From positions 1-25,871 of the forward strand of contig JAYNVZ010000013.1 in assembly GCA_038101125.1 (NCBI GenBank): a stretch of DNA of 25,871 bases. Reading direction: 5' to 3'. Below are positions 1 through 9,446 of the stretch, piece by piece. The translations under genes and the position numbers were made by a program. Each line of letters begins with the position of its first letter. Positions within the stretch are counted from its first letter, which is position 1. Below the pieces are notes generated by a model, which saw only the letters and a list, made by a program, of their open reading frames with translations, was not told the origin of the DNA and made no database searches. This stretch comes from GCA-2698665 sp038101125 (lineage in GTDB: Bacteria; Pseudomonadota; Gammaproteobacteria; GCA-002705445; GCA-002716945).

Positions 1-683
1 CTTTATTATTTATAATAAGTTGTTCTAAATCAGATGCAACCATAGATGATGCAAGAAAATCTTTAGAAGACCAATATCCAAATATCCAAATATCAAGTCT
101 TACAAGAATAGATCAAGACTTCTTTGAAGTAAAAGTTGGTGAAGAGATATACTATTTAACATTAGACCTTAAACATCTAATCGTAGGAAATATAATAGAG
201 ATGTCTACAGGCAATAATATTACTGAAAACAGTTATAAGAAGACTAGGTTAGATTACTTATCACAGATAAGTGATGATGATGTTATTGTGTATGCTTCTG
301 CTAACAGTAAACACACCTTAACAATATTTAGTGACACTTCATGTCCATATTGTCAAAAACTTCATAATGAGATTAATAATTTAGTATCAAACAACATAAG
401 TGTTAAATATGTACTTTTTTCAAGAAATGGAAACGATAGTGATGCTTATAGTGATATGGTTTCAGTGTGGTGTTCTGATGATAAAAACAAGTCATTAGAT
501 GAATTATTCGATGGTTCATTTATAGAGTCTAAAACTTGTGATAATCCTATAGATAGTAATTATAAAAAAGCAATGAATTTAAAAGTCAACGGAACCCCAA
601 TGATATTCTTTGGTGATGGTAGTGTAATACCAGGTTATGTCTCGTCTGATAAAATAATAGAAGCATTGAAGTCTAAGAATTAG
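1..683 (+). CDS. dsbC: DsbC/DsbG-like thiol:disulfide interchange protein (5'-truncated by window edge)
   Basis: The reading frame is open from base 3 to the stop at 681-683, so an internal ATG at 201 is not the true start; the gene begins before the window. The first visible residues are hydrophobic and lead to IISCSKSD, which fits a lipobox and suggests a membrane-anchored lipoprotein. About 60 residues resembling the DsbC N-terminal dimerisation domain follow (for example YYLTLDLKHLIVGN). A thioredoxin-fold domain then carries the CPYC active site (DTSCPYCQKL) and a cis-proline loop (GTPMIFFGDG). In the family this protein isomerises wrong disulfides in periplasmic proteins and is kept reduced by DsbD. 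Two further cysteines lie in the helical insert. It converges with sbcB and overlaps its 3' end by 11 nt. The family call is strong; DsbC versus DsbG is not resolved. Confidence 0.85.
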   Translation, partial: LLFIISCSKSDATIDDARKSLEDQYPNIQISSLTRIDQDFFEVKVGEEIYYLTLDLKHLIVGNIIEMSTGNNITENSYKKTRLDYLSQISDDDVIVYASANSKHTLTIFSDTSCPYCQKLHNEINNLVSNNISVKYVLFSRNGNDSDAYSDMVSVWCSDDKNKSLDELFDGSFIESKTCDNPIDSNYKKAMNLKVNGTPMIFFGDGSVIPGYVSSDKIIEALKSKN

Positions 684-2106
684 ATATATATGATCTATAT
701 CGTTCTTCTTCTGATTTAAGAAAATCCTCAATCTCATTTATATATTGACTCTCATCATTATATTTCTCATTACCTTTGATTTTTTCAAGCTCTTCTTTGG
801 CTTTGTCTAATGTGCACCATCTTACTTTATCTTCCTCGCAAAAAACTTTATCTGCAATAAAATTCTTTCTTGTTTGTAAGTCATTTTCTGAAAAAACACT
901 TGGAGATTCAGCAAATAGAATCCTATAGCATATCTCTCTCAATCTTCTATCTTTGAATTCTTTAGAAATATTATATTTCTCCTCTGGGCTTATACAGTTT
1001 TTAAAGACATTTATTTTCTGCTTATCTTCTGCACTATAGAATTCACCATTATATATTTGTTCCTCTAGAAAATCTGAGGGTAATCTTGTTACTTGGAAAT
1101 CCTCATATCTTTCAACTAATGCATGATTGAGCTTGTTAATAAATGCTTCATTAGTTTTAATCGTCTCAGACTTCTCTTTAAATATTTCATGATCTGACTC
1201 ACTAAATATATCATATGACCTTAAAAAGCTGGCACTTAAGATTATGGGAGATTTATTTGACTGATATAATCTTATAATTTTCTGTTTACTTTCAATCAAA
1301 GAAATTATGCCAGATATACTTGAGTCTGAATATTTTTGAGGATCGTTATCTAAATCAAAAAATGCAAGTTCTTTTTGATTATTTGGATTTGCAGTCAATA
1401 AGGATACTGGTTTGAATGTTAGATTAGCAGCAGAGTGTTCAGAAGCAGAGAAAAAATAACCATCTGTCAATAAATACTCCATCAAACTTTTATGACTATG
1501 AATCTTCATACATTCATTCCAGTAATCAGGTGCCTTATCTTTTATTATTTTTGCTATACCCATTGTGGCATATACATCACTTAATGCATCATGCGCACTG
1601 AGATGCTCTACATTATTGTTTTTCGCAATATTTTCGAGCTTGTATGAAGGCCTGCCTTTATCGTTAAGCGGGATATTTAACACGCTTTTATCTAGAGAAG
1701 ATAGTCCTAATACTATTTTAAATAAATCTGTTCTTGAATTGTTGTTCGTATTAGTAAGATATGGGTCATATAGAGATTGAAAAAAACTACTTCTTAATAT
1801 TTCTTCATCAAATCTTATACTATTATAGCCAATGAATGTTGCTGGCCCCCATGATGTGAACTTTTGATGTATGAAATCCATCATGGTATAAAAAGACTGT
1901 TCATCTTTTAATAGTTTTATAGGTACTTTCTGTACAAGTAGCGCAGATGGATTGGGTATTACGCCATCTTTGAGTTTACATCTAACGTTGATTGGTTCAT
2001 CAATGATATTAAAGTTTTCATCAACAGCTATTGCCGCTATTTGAATAGGTTGGCTGAATTTTGTATCTAAACCCGTAGTTTCAAAATCATAAAATACATA
2101 ATTCAT
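673..2106 (-). CDS. sbcB: Exodeoxyribonuclease I
   Basis: A protein of 477 aa, close to the 475 aa of E. coli ExoI. It is a 3'-5' single-strand DNA exonuclease acting in recombination and mismatch repair. The DEDDh catalytic set is visible: D7 and E9 in YDFETTG, D100 in SIRFDEE, and H172 and D177 in SAHDALSDV, with spacing matching the known E. coli residues 15, 17, 108, 181 and 186. The C-terminal half is the helical ExoI-specific region, including a typical ICYRILFAESPS segment. The start is the ATG at 2104-2106, giving only two residues before the first core strand, so a shorter start is impossible. It is transcribed divergently from parE with about 50 AT-rich bases between, and its 3' end overlaps the dsbC-like gene. 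Confidence 0.95.
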   Translation of the reverse strand: MNYVFYDFETTGLDTKFSQPIQIAAIAVDENFNIIDEPINVRCKLKDGVIPNPSALLVQKVPIKLLKDEQSFYTMMDFIHQKFTSWGPATFIGYNSIRFDEEILRSSFFQSLYDPYLTNTNNNSRTDLFKIVLGLSSLDKSVLNIPLNDKGRPSYKLENIAKNNNVEHLSAHDALSDVYATMGIAKIIKDKAPDYWNECMKIHSHKSLMEYLLTDGYFFSASEHSAANLTFKPVSLLTANPNNQKELAFFDLDNDPQKYSDSSISGIISLIESKQKIIRLYQSNKSPIILSASFLRSYDIFSESDHEIFKEKSETIKTNEAFINKLNHALVERYEDFQVTRLPSDFLEEQIYNGEFYSAEDKQKINVFKNCISPEEKYNISKEFKDRRLREICYRILFAESPSVFSENDLQTRKNFIADKVFCEEDKVRWCTLDKAKEELEKIKGNEKYNDESQYINEIEDFLKSEEERYRSYISNS

Positions 2107-2157
2107 TTATATTCTCATATATATATAGTAATATGATTTTAATTATACATCATCAAA

Positions 2158-4029
2158 GTGAAAAAAAAATATACATCATCTGATATTGAGGTTTTAAAAG
2201 GTATAGAGCCGGTTCAAAAAAGACCTGGCATGTATACTGATACCACTAACCCAAACCATCTTGTTCAAGAACTTATAGATAATAGCGTTGATGAGGCAAT
2301 ATCAGGTTATTGTAATGAGATTATTATAACTCTCCATGATGATGATTCTATATCTGTTAATGATAACGGGAGAGGGATGCCTGTAGATCTCCATCCAAAA
2401 CATAAAGTACCTGGTGTGGAAGTTATAATGACAAATCTACACTCAGGCGCAAAGTTTTCTGAAAAAAACTATAAATATTCTGGAGGCCTTCATGGTGTTG
2501 GTGTATCTGTTGTAAATGCTTTATCTGAATATCTAGAGTTAGCAATTCATAGAAGCGGGGACCCAAAAGAGTACACCATGACATTCTCTAACGGCGTCAT
2601 GTCTAAAAAGCTCACTTCTAAAAAAAATAAAATTAGTAAAAAACATGGAACTACGGNNNNNNNNNNNNNNNNNNNNNNNNNNAATGATTTATTGAGATTA
2701 ATTAAAGCTAAATCCATCCTGCAACCAAAGCTACAATTAAGAGTCATAGATGAAAAATATGGCACTGGAACACAAAACTTTTTTCATGATGGCAGTCTAC
2801 AAGACTATCTTATTGATTCACTTGATGGAGAATACATTCCTCATGATACCTATTTCGGCAAAATAGACCTTAATGATTATGCAATGGAATGGTCTGTGGT
2901 ATGGCTAAATGAAACCTCTGATGTTTTGCAAGAAAGTTATGTAAATTTAATACCCACTATCTTTGGTGGAACTCATGTCAATGCTTTTAGATCTGGTATA
3001 ATTGATGCGATGAGAGATTTCTGTCTCAGGAGGAGTCTGCTCCCTAAAAATATCAAGCTTAGTCCTGAGGATATGTGGAAAAATGCTTCCTTTGTAATAT
3101 CTTTTAAAATGAGCAACCCGCAATTTTCAGGGCAAACAAAAGGAAAATTACAATCAAATAATATCTTATCATCTCTAACATCTCAGTTGAAAGATAAGTT
3201 TGAATTGTGGTTAAACAAACATTCAGAAACTGGTGACTTAATAGCAGCAATCGCTATAGCAAATGCTCAAAAGAGATTAGCATCATCAAGCAGTGACTCT
3301 AAAAAAAATACTAATCGTTCAGTCTTGTTACCTAGCAGACTTTCAGATTGCACATTAAAAGATATCAAGGTTACCGAGCTATTCCTTGTGGAAGGTGATT
3401 CTGCGGGTGGCTCAGCTAAACAAGCAAGAGACAGATCATGTCAAGCAATACTGCCTTTACGAGGGAAAATATTGAATACTTGGGAGCTTACTCCTGAAAA
3501 AATTTTAGAATCAAAAGAGGTCAAAGATATTGCTACTTCGATTGGGGTGAATCCTGGTTCGCAAGATATAAGTAAACTAAGGTATGGTAAAATATGTGTT
3601 CTAGCTGATGCTGATTCTGATGGCCTGCATATCGCAACACTTTTGACTGCTTTATTTTACAAACACTTTAAACCGCTTGTTGAATCTGGTCATATTTACA
3701 TTGCGAAACCACCATTGTTTAGAATTGATTATAAGAAGAAAACTTATTACGTTGTAGACGAAGAAGAGAAAAACTCTTTGTTAAAAAAACTTAAGGTTAA
3801 CGAAGATACTAATGGAATCTCAATAACTCGTTTTAAGGGTTTAGGTGAAATGAATCCATCGCAGCTCAGGGAAACAACTTTATCTAAAAAAACGAGAAAG
3901 CTTATTGAGCTAACATTATCATCAGGCAATAAAGATGAAAAGCTAATGGATATGTTACTTAAGAAAAAAACATCTTCCGATAGAAAGTTATGGTTAGAAA
4001 AGAAAGGAGATTTAGCACAAGTAGACTAG
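2158..4029 (+). CDS. parE: DNA topoisomerase IV subunit B
   Basis: The ATPase subunit of topoisomerase IV, which decatenates daughter chromosomes together with ParC. Visible in order are the GHKL ATPase motifs (DNSVDEA near 41-47, DNGRGMPVD near 69-77, GGLHGVGVSVVNAL near 109-122), the transducer domain (SYVNLIPTIFGGTHVN), the TOPRIM motifs LVEGDSAGGSAKQARDR and LADADSDGLHIATL, and the C-terminal FKGLGEMNP segment. TESYVNLIPT-like and QTKGKL features favour ParE over GyrB, as does the adjacent parC. The start is a GTG with no clear ribosome-binding site; the residues after it match the usual ParE N-terminus (IEVLKGIEPVQKRPGMYT). A run of 26 N at 2657-2682 removes part of the ATPase domain but keeps the frame. 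Only 3 nt separate it from parC. Confidence 0.96.
   Translation: MKKKYTSSDIEVLKGIEPVQKRPGMYTDTTNPNHLVQELIDNSVDEAISGYCNEIIITLHDDDSISVNDNGRGMPVDLHPKHKVPGVEVIMTNLHSGAKFSEKNYKYSGGLHGVGVSVVNALSEYLELAIHRSGDPKEYTMTFSNGVMSKKLTSKKNKISKKHGTTXXXXXXXXXNDLLRLIKAKSILQPKLQLRVIDEKYGTGTQNFFHDGSLQDYLIDSLDGEYIPHDTYFGKIDLNDYAMEWSVVWLNETSDVLQESYVNLIPTIFGGTHVNAFRSGIIDAMRDFCLRRSLLPKNIKLSPEDMWKNASFVISFKMSNPQFSGQTKGKLQSNNILSSLTSQLKDKFELWLNKHSETGDLIAAIAIANAQKRLASSSSDSKKNTNRSVLLPSRLSDCTLKDIKVTELFLVEGDSAGGSAKQARDRSCQAILPLRGKILNTWELTPEKILESKEVKDIATSIGVNPGSQDISKLRYGKICVLADADSDGLHIATLLTALFYKHFKPLVESGHIYIAKPPLFRIDYKKKTYYVVDEEEKNSLLKKLKVNEDTNGISITRFKGLGEMNPSQLRETTLSKKTRKLIELTLSSGNKDEKLMDMLLKKKTSSDRKLWLEKKGDLAQVD
2657..2682. 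other. Assembly gap (26 N) inside parE
   Basis: There are 26 undetermined bases after codons encoding HGTT. The frame is preserved across the run. From memory of E. coli ParE, about 17 residues are expected between the GT(S/T) and the (S/N)-(R/D)-L of the next helix, but only 9 codons are provided, so the real gap is probably about 24 bases longer. Confidence 0.9.
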
Positions 4030-4032
4030 ATT

Positions 4033-6302
4033 ATGAAAATAGATTTAGAAAAAATTATTAAAGATTCAGATAAAACAATTGAAAAGTTACCTATAAAGGA
4101 TTTCTCTGAACAAGCATATTTAAATTACTCAATGTATGTAATTTTAGATAGAGCTTTACCAAATATATCTGATGGTTTAAAACCTGTTCAAAGAAGAATA
4201 TTATTTGCTATGAATGAGCTGTCTCTAAATCATACCTCTAAATTTAAAAAGTCGGCTAGAACAATAGGTGATGTTTTAGGAAAATTTCACCCTCATGGTG
4301 ATACCGCATGTTACGAAGCAATGGTTATGTTGGCACAAGATTTTTCATACAATCACCCATTTGTTGAAGGTCAGGGGAACTGGGGTACTCAAGATGACCC
4401 AAAATCTTTTGCTGCAATGAGATATACTGAATCTAGGTTAACTAAATTCTCAGATCTTTTCTTAGATGAGATAAATATGGGAACGGTGAAATGGTCACCT
4501 AATTTTGATGGCACATTAAATGAACCAAAAACTCTCCCATCCAGAGTTCCTAACATACTAATTAATGGTAGTTCAGGTATTGCAGTTGGAATGTCTACTG
4601 ATATTCCATCTCATAACTTGAGGGAAGTTATCGATGCAGTCATAGCACTGCTAGATTCAAATAAACTATCAATTTCTGAGTTAAGGAAAATTGTCAAAGG
4701 CCCAGACTTCCCGACATCAGGTGAAATTTTATTAAATGAATCAGACTTGGATGATATTTATAATGATGGGACCGGCAATATAAAATTACGAGCAACATAT
4801 GAAGTTCATGGTAAAGAAATTGTTATAAAGTCTATTCCATATCAAGCCAATACTACAAAAATTATTGAACAAATACAGGAACAGATATATCTTAAAAAAA
4901 ATATTTTTCTTGATAGCGTAATGGATGAGTCTGATCAAGAAAACCCTGTTAGGATTGTCCTGAAGACTAAAGGTAGAACATATAGCTCGCAAGAAATTAT
5001 GTCTCATTTATTTTCGACTACAGACTTAGAAAAAAGTTTAAGAGTCAATCTAAATATGATTGGTTTAGATGGAAAACCAAAAGTAAAAAATCTACAAACA
5101 ATTTTATCAGAATGGATTAAATATAGACTGACGACAATTAAAAATAAACTTAATTGGGAGTTAGATAAAATTAATCAAAGGATCCATATACTTGATGCAT
5201 ATATAGTTGTATATAATAATTTAGATAAAATTATCAGTATCATAAGAAATGAAGATGACCCTAAAAAGAAAATACTTAAGTTATTTAAGTTTTCTGACAT
5301 CCAGTATGATGCGATTATTAATATTAAAATAAGAAACTTAGCTAAGCTTCATGAAGTCAATATAATTGAAGAGTTAAAAGATCTAAAAGGGAAAGCCAAG
5401 TATATATCATCTATACTAAAATCAAATAGTAAACTCAAAACGTATTTAAAAGATGAACTATTAGATATATCAAAAACATTTGGAAAAGATCGAATGACTT
5501 TAATTTCAGAAGCTGAATCATCAAAAGAAATTCAAGTTACCTCTGCAGCACCTGTTGAACCTATTACAGCTGTTTTATCAAAAAATGGATGGGTGAGATT
5601 TCTAAAAGGACACGGCCAGGACATATCTAAATTGTCATTTAAAACTGGAGATGAATATATGTCTCATACTAATTTTTATAATAACAAGCCTCTAATGTTT
5701 ATGGATCAGCTTGGTTTTGTCTATAATCTTGATTCATCAAAAATATCTATTACTAGAGGAGCAGGTGACCCATTAAGTAAATTTTTCCAAATACAGGATG
5801 GAATTTCAATAATTGGTATGAATTGTCTTGATGAAAAAATTTCTAGTCTATCTATGACTGATAAAGGGTATGGTTTTATATCGCTTTATGATGATATGAT
5901 TGTTAAGAATAAAAGAGGTAAAACTTTACTTAAAACTAAAGATTCGCATGCATGTTATTCAATTGCAGTTGATCTAGACCATGATAAACATTATCTATTG
6001 ATAACAAGTGATGGCTACATGTTGATTGGTGAGCTTAAAACTATACCTATCCTGCCAAAAGGACGTGGTATCAAATTAATTAATATCCCTAAAACTAGCA
6101 GCGAAACCATTATTTTTGCAGGCATATTGAAGAAAGAACAGGCGTTGATATTTAATTATGAANNNNNNNNNNATCTAAAAGAAGTAAAAAAATTGAATAT
6201 ACCGATTTGAGAGCATTTATGATGGATAAGTCTCGTAGAGGCAAAAAAATCGATAAAAAGTTTTTACTTGAAAATGCCAAAACAACCTATAATATTGAAT
6301 AG
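4033..6302 (+). CDS. parC: DNA topoisomerase IV subunit A (C-terminus continues past a mis-sized gap)
   Basis: The DNA-cleaving subunit of topoisomerase IV. The catalytic tyrosine is Y131 in AAMRYTESRL. The quinolone-pocket segment reads HPHGDTACYEAM, with Thr at the E. coli Ser80 position and Glu at the Glu84 position. The breakage-reunion domain is followed by a coiled stretch and a beta-pinwheel C-terminal domain (for example PVEPITAVLSKNGWVRFLKG). A 10-N gap at 6163-6172 throws the apparent frame to a stop at 6208-6210. Reading from 6174 in the neighbouring frame gives SKRSKKIEYTDLR and then MMDKSRRGKK, ending at TAG 6300-6302, which resembles the lysine/arginine-rich ParC tail. The total is then about 755 aa, against 752 in E. 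coli. The gap length must therefore be 2 modulo 3. It follows parE by 3 nt. Confidence 0.94.
6163..6172. other. Assembly gap (10 N) inside parC, wrong length
   Basis: Ten undetermined bases. With 10 N the frame closes after 11 codons, whereas the downstream sequence is clearly ParC-like in a different frame (from 6174). The N count is therefore a placeholder and not the true length. Confidence 0.85.
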
Positions 6303-6319
6303 ATACTGGGAGGATTAAC

Positions 6320-7237
6320 ATGAAAAGAATAATATTTTTTATAATAACAAACATAGCTATTTTATTAGTACTGTCTATATTTTTATCACTGACTGGATTT
6401 ACTGGAATATTACAGAGTAATGGCATTGATTTAAACTATGAATCCTTGATGTTATTTTCCCTTGTTTTTGGTATGGGTGGATCGTTCATCTCCCTTTATA
6501 TGTCTAAATGGATGGCTAAATCCATGGCTGGTGTTAAGGTTATAAAAAGCCCATCAAATGAATTTGAAAAATGGTATTTTAATGTTGTCGAAAAGCAAGC
6601 CAATATTTTAGATATCAAAATGCCAGAAATTGGCATATTTCAATCTGAAGGGCCTAACGCTTTCGCGACTGGCTCGTCCAGGAATAGTTCTTTGGTAGCG
6701 CTTAGTTCCGGTTTGATTCATTCGATGTCTCGTGATGAAATAGAAGCTGTCATTGGTCATGAAATGAGTCATGTTGCAAACGGCGACATGGTAACTCTTA
6801 CTTTGATCCAAGGAATCGTAAATGCATTTGTTATTTTCTTTTCTAGAATAATAGGTCATTTTGTTGATAGGGTAATATTAAAGAATGAAAGAGGATATGG
6901 CATTGGTTATTTCGTAACAACAATTTTTGCACAAATCATACTTGCAATTTTAGCGTCTACAATTGTTTGTTGGTACTCAAGACGAAGAGAATTTTATGCT
7001 GACTATGGTGGGGCACAATTAACATCTAAAGAAAGTATGATTGCATCATTAAAGGCATTACAAAAGTATAGTTCAGCTAAATTACCTGACCAGATGTTGG
7101 CTTTTGGAATATCCAATAAAGGTCATGCATCGATGGTTCAAAAACTTTTTTCTACTCATCCGCCACTCTCTAAGAGAATTGAAGCTCTTCAGGAGGCTGA
7201 TATCGTGAGCCATTCAAATCATCAGCAAGCACACTAA
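6320..7237 (+). CDS. htpX: Protease HtpX (membrane zinc metalloprotease)
   Basis: A protein of 305 aa (E. coli HtpX is 293), of M48 peptidase type. It is an inner-membrane heat-shock protease that degrades misfolded membrane proteins alongside FtsH. Two hydrophobic segments at the N-terminus (about residues 4-28 and 42-62) precede the cytoplasmic catalytic domain. The zinc motif HEMSH is at 147-151 and the third ligand is probably E224 in RRREFYADYGG. Two more hydrophobic stretches lie around 162-180 and 198-218. The ATG is preceded by a strong ribosome-binding site (GGGAGGA at 6308-6314). The stop overlaps the efp start by one base (TAATG), which suggests translational coupling. Confidence 0.95.
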   Translation: MKRIIFFIITNIAILLVLSIFLSLTGFTGILQSNGIDLNYESLMLFSLVFGMGGSFISLYMSKWMAKSMAGVKVIKSPSNEFEKWYFNVVEKQANILDIKMPEIGIFQSEGPNAFATGSSRNSSLVALSSGLIHSMSRDEIEAVIGHEMSHVANGDMVTLTLIQGIVNAFVIFFSRIIGHFVDRVILKNERGYGIGYFVTTIFAQIILAILASTIVCWYSRRREFYADYGGAQLTSKESMIASLKALQKYSSAKLPDQMLAFGISNKGHASMVQKLFSTHPPLSKRIEALQEADIVSHSNHQQAH

Positions 7238-7803
7238 TGGCTGATAATTCATCTTTGCTGAGAAATGGAAATAAAATCCTTATAGATCAGGAACCTTATT
7301 TAATACAAGATAATAGCTTTGTTAACCCCGGCAAAGGACAAGCATTTACTAAGGTTAAAATAAAAAACTTATTGAATGGAAAGGTTCTTGAGAAAACAAT
7401 AAAAATCGGCGAATCTATTCAAGAAGCAGATGTTATTAATACTAAGATGCAGTTCTTATATAAAGAAGGAGATTCATATTTCTTTATGAATCTTGAAAGC
7501 TTTGAGCAAACAGAAGTAAATAAAAGTACATTGGAAGAGAATTCTAAATGGCTAATTGATGGAGATGAATGTGATATAATAATTTGGAATGATAATATTA
7601 TACAAGTTCAACCACCAAAATTCGTAAACCTTACTGTAAAGTCTACGATTGATGCGATTAAAGGGGATACAGTTTCATCAACTTTAAAAGAAGCTGTGCT
7701 TGATAACGATCAAATAATAATGGTGCCAATTTTCATCAAAGAAGGTGAAATGATTAGAATTGACACTGAAAATAATGAATATTCATCAAGAGTGAAATCA
7801 TGA
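7237..7803 (+). CDS. efp: Translation elongation factor P
   Basis: A protein of 188 aa, the same length as E. coli EF-P, which relieves ribosomes stalled at polyproline. Three beta domains are implied by length and motifs. The loop that reaches the peptidyl-transferase centre reads NPGKGQAF, with the lysine at residue 33, equivalent to E. coli Lys34. That is the residue beta-lysylated by EpmA/EpmB; neither modification gene is in the window. The C-terminal signature is a variant of the EF-P family (KEGEMIRIDTENNEYSSR). The PGKGQA loop argues for genuine EF-P rather than the YeiP paralogue. It is fused by 1-nt overlap to htpX upstream and by a 4-nt ATGA overlap to the next gene. Confidence 0.93.
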   Translation: MADNSSLLRNGNKILIDQEPYLIQDNSFVNPGKGQAFTKVKIKNLLNGKVLEKTIKIGESIQEADVINTKMQFLYKEGDSYFFMNLESFEQTEVNKSTLEENSKWLIDGDECDIIIWNDNIIQVQPPKFVNLTVKSTIDAIKGDTVSSTLKEAVLDNDQIIMVPIFIKEGEMIRIDTENNEYSSRVKS

Positions 7804-8177
7804 GCAAAAAAAATAATCGAATTGCTCAGCAACAAGTTCAAGATAGCAAAGTAAAAAAGAATGCTAAAATTATCTCAGTATTATTTTGGCTTGGCTCAAG
7901 TTTCTATTTATACTCAACAGATATTGGATTTTCTGATGTATATTCATGGAAGCCATTTGTATTCTTTATTCTTGGACCTCTTTTTGCAGCTGTAATATTT
8001 GGAAATATAATATTCTCAATACAAAAAGTTATTGAAATGTTTTTAATCAAATCGTTAGGCTCCACCAAGCCTGAACTTATTCCTCCTCTGATTGTTGTAA
8101 TATTCTTTTGTACATTAGTAGCGGTATTTTTAGTTATATTTGAGTTTACGAAGTTGCTTCAAGGAGTAATTCATTAA
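7800..8177 (+). CDS. Integral membrane protein of unknown function
   Basis: A protein of 125 aa that I do not recognise. The first ~20 residues are polar and lysine-rich (cytoplasmic by the positive-inside rule). Three hydrophobic segments follow at about 22-40, 50-72 and 94-120. It has no catalytic motif or cysteine cluster. It starts inside the efp stop codon (ATGA), so it is almost certainly co-translated with efp. No function is proposed. Confidence 0.75.
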   Translation: MSKKNNRIAQQQVQDSKVKKNAKIISVLFWLGSSFYLYSTDIGFSDVYSWKPFVFFILGPLFAAVIFGNIIFSIQKVIEMFLIKSLGSTKPELIPPLIVVIFFCTLVAVFLVIFEFTKLLQGVIH

Positions 8178-8182
8178 TTATA

Positions 8183-9430
8183 ATGGCTAATAAATTTGTT
8201 CTAAATGATCATTTTAAAGAAATAATATCTCTTTTTGAAAAATCTTCTAAGAATATATTTATTACTGGTAAAGCTGGTACTGGAAAGTCATCACTAATTA
8301 GGTATCTTAAAAAGAATACTAAAAAAAATTTAGTTTTGTTAGCGCCAACAGCAATTGCTTCTCTTAATATTAATGCAAAAACAATTCATTCGTTTTTCAA
8401 TTTCCCATTTCATATTATTACGAAGACCGATATTAAAAAACATTACAATAAGAGATTAATTAATAAAATTGATTCTATATTAATTGACGAAGCATCAATG
8501 CTTAGACCTGACATAGTAGACGCTATAGATCTAACATTACAAGTTACAAGAGAAAATAATCAGCCGTTTGGTGGCATACAGATGGTATTAGTTGGTGATT
8601 TGTATCAATTACCACCAGTAATAACAAATGATGAGGCAGATATTATGAGTAGCTTATATCCTACTGGTAATTTTTTTTTCAACTCTAATGTTTTTCAAAA
8701 AACAGATATCACAAAATTTGAACTGACTAAAGTTTATCGACAAAATGATCAAAATCTTATTAACCTTCTCGATAAAGCACGTAATGCATCTCTTGATGAG
8801 GAGGATTTAATGCTTTTTAATAAACATATTGTAGATGAGGACTGGATTATACCTGAAGAAGTCCTGACTTTATCAACTAATAATCATAAGGTTAATAGTA
8901 TTAATGCATCAAACCTGAAAAATATTGATTCTCGAGAATATTCTTATCAAGCTGATATTGAGGGAAAATATTCAGGAGCTCCTGTTGACGATGAACTTAA
9001 GCTTAAAGTAGGTGCTCAAGTCATGCTTGTTAAGAATGGTGAGAACTGGGTCAATGGAACCTTAGCAACAGTTGATAATTTGTCCCCAGATGAGGTACAT
9101 ATAAAAATAAAAGATGAAATTTATAAACTAGAGAAAGAAAAATGGGAAAAATTTGAATATAAAATTTCAAATAATAAAATTATACCATCTGTTAGTGCTA
9201 CTTTTATTCAATACCCTTTAAAATTAGCATGGGCTGCCACTATTCATAAGTGCCAAGGACAGACATTTGAAAAGGTAATGATTGATATGGATTATGGTGC
9301 TTTTGCCCATGGACAGACTTATGTGGCTCTAAGCAGAGTAGTATCATTAGATGGATTGTTCTTAAGAAAACCACTAAGAGGAGATGATTTTATATTTAAT
9401 TCAGCTATCAAAGATTTTTTAGAATATTAA
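8183..9430 (+). CDS. PIF1-like superfamily 1 DNA helicase / AAA ATPase
   Basis: A protein of 415 aa with SF1 helicase motifs in order: Walker A GKAGTGKSS (29-37), motif Ia around LAPTAIASLN (53-62), Walker B IDEAS (101-105), motif III VGDLYQLPPV (137-146), motif IV/V region with IHKCQGQT (354-361) and motif VI YVALSRV (380-386). The motif pattern fits the PIF1/RRM3/RecD-like 5'-3' helicases. In related proteins it unwinds DNA at forks or G-quadruplexes; the bacterial role here is not known. It lies 5 nt after the membrane-protein gene on the same strand, so it is probably in the same operon. No nuclease or additional domain is visible, and the length is that of a minimal helicase core. Confidence 0.88.
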   Translation: MANKFVLNDHFKEIISLFEKSSKNIFITGKAGTGKSSLIRYLKKNTKKNLVLLAPTAIASLNINAKTIHSFFNFPFHIITKTDIKKHYNKRLINKIDSILIDEASMLRPDIVDAIDLTLQVTRENNQPFGGIQMVLVGDLYQLPPVITNDEADIMSSLYPTGNFFFNSNVFQKTDITKFELTKVYRQNDQNLINLLDKARNASLDEEDLMLFNKHIVDEDWIIPEEVLTLSTNNHKVNSINASNLKNIDSREYSYQADIEGKYSGAPVDDELKLKVGAQVMLVKNGENWVNGTLATVDNLSPDEVHIKIKDEIYKLEKEKWEKFEYKISNNKIIPSVSATFIQYPLKLAWAATIHKCQGQTFEKVMIDMDYGAFAHGQTYVALSRVVSLDGLFLRKPLRGDDFIFNSAIKDFLEY

Positions 9431-9446
9431 ATACTAAAAATATGCA

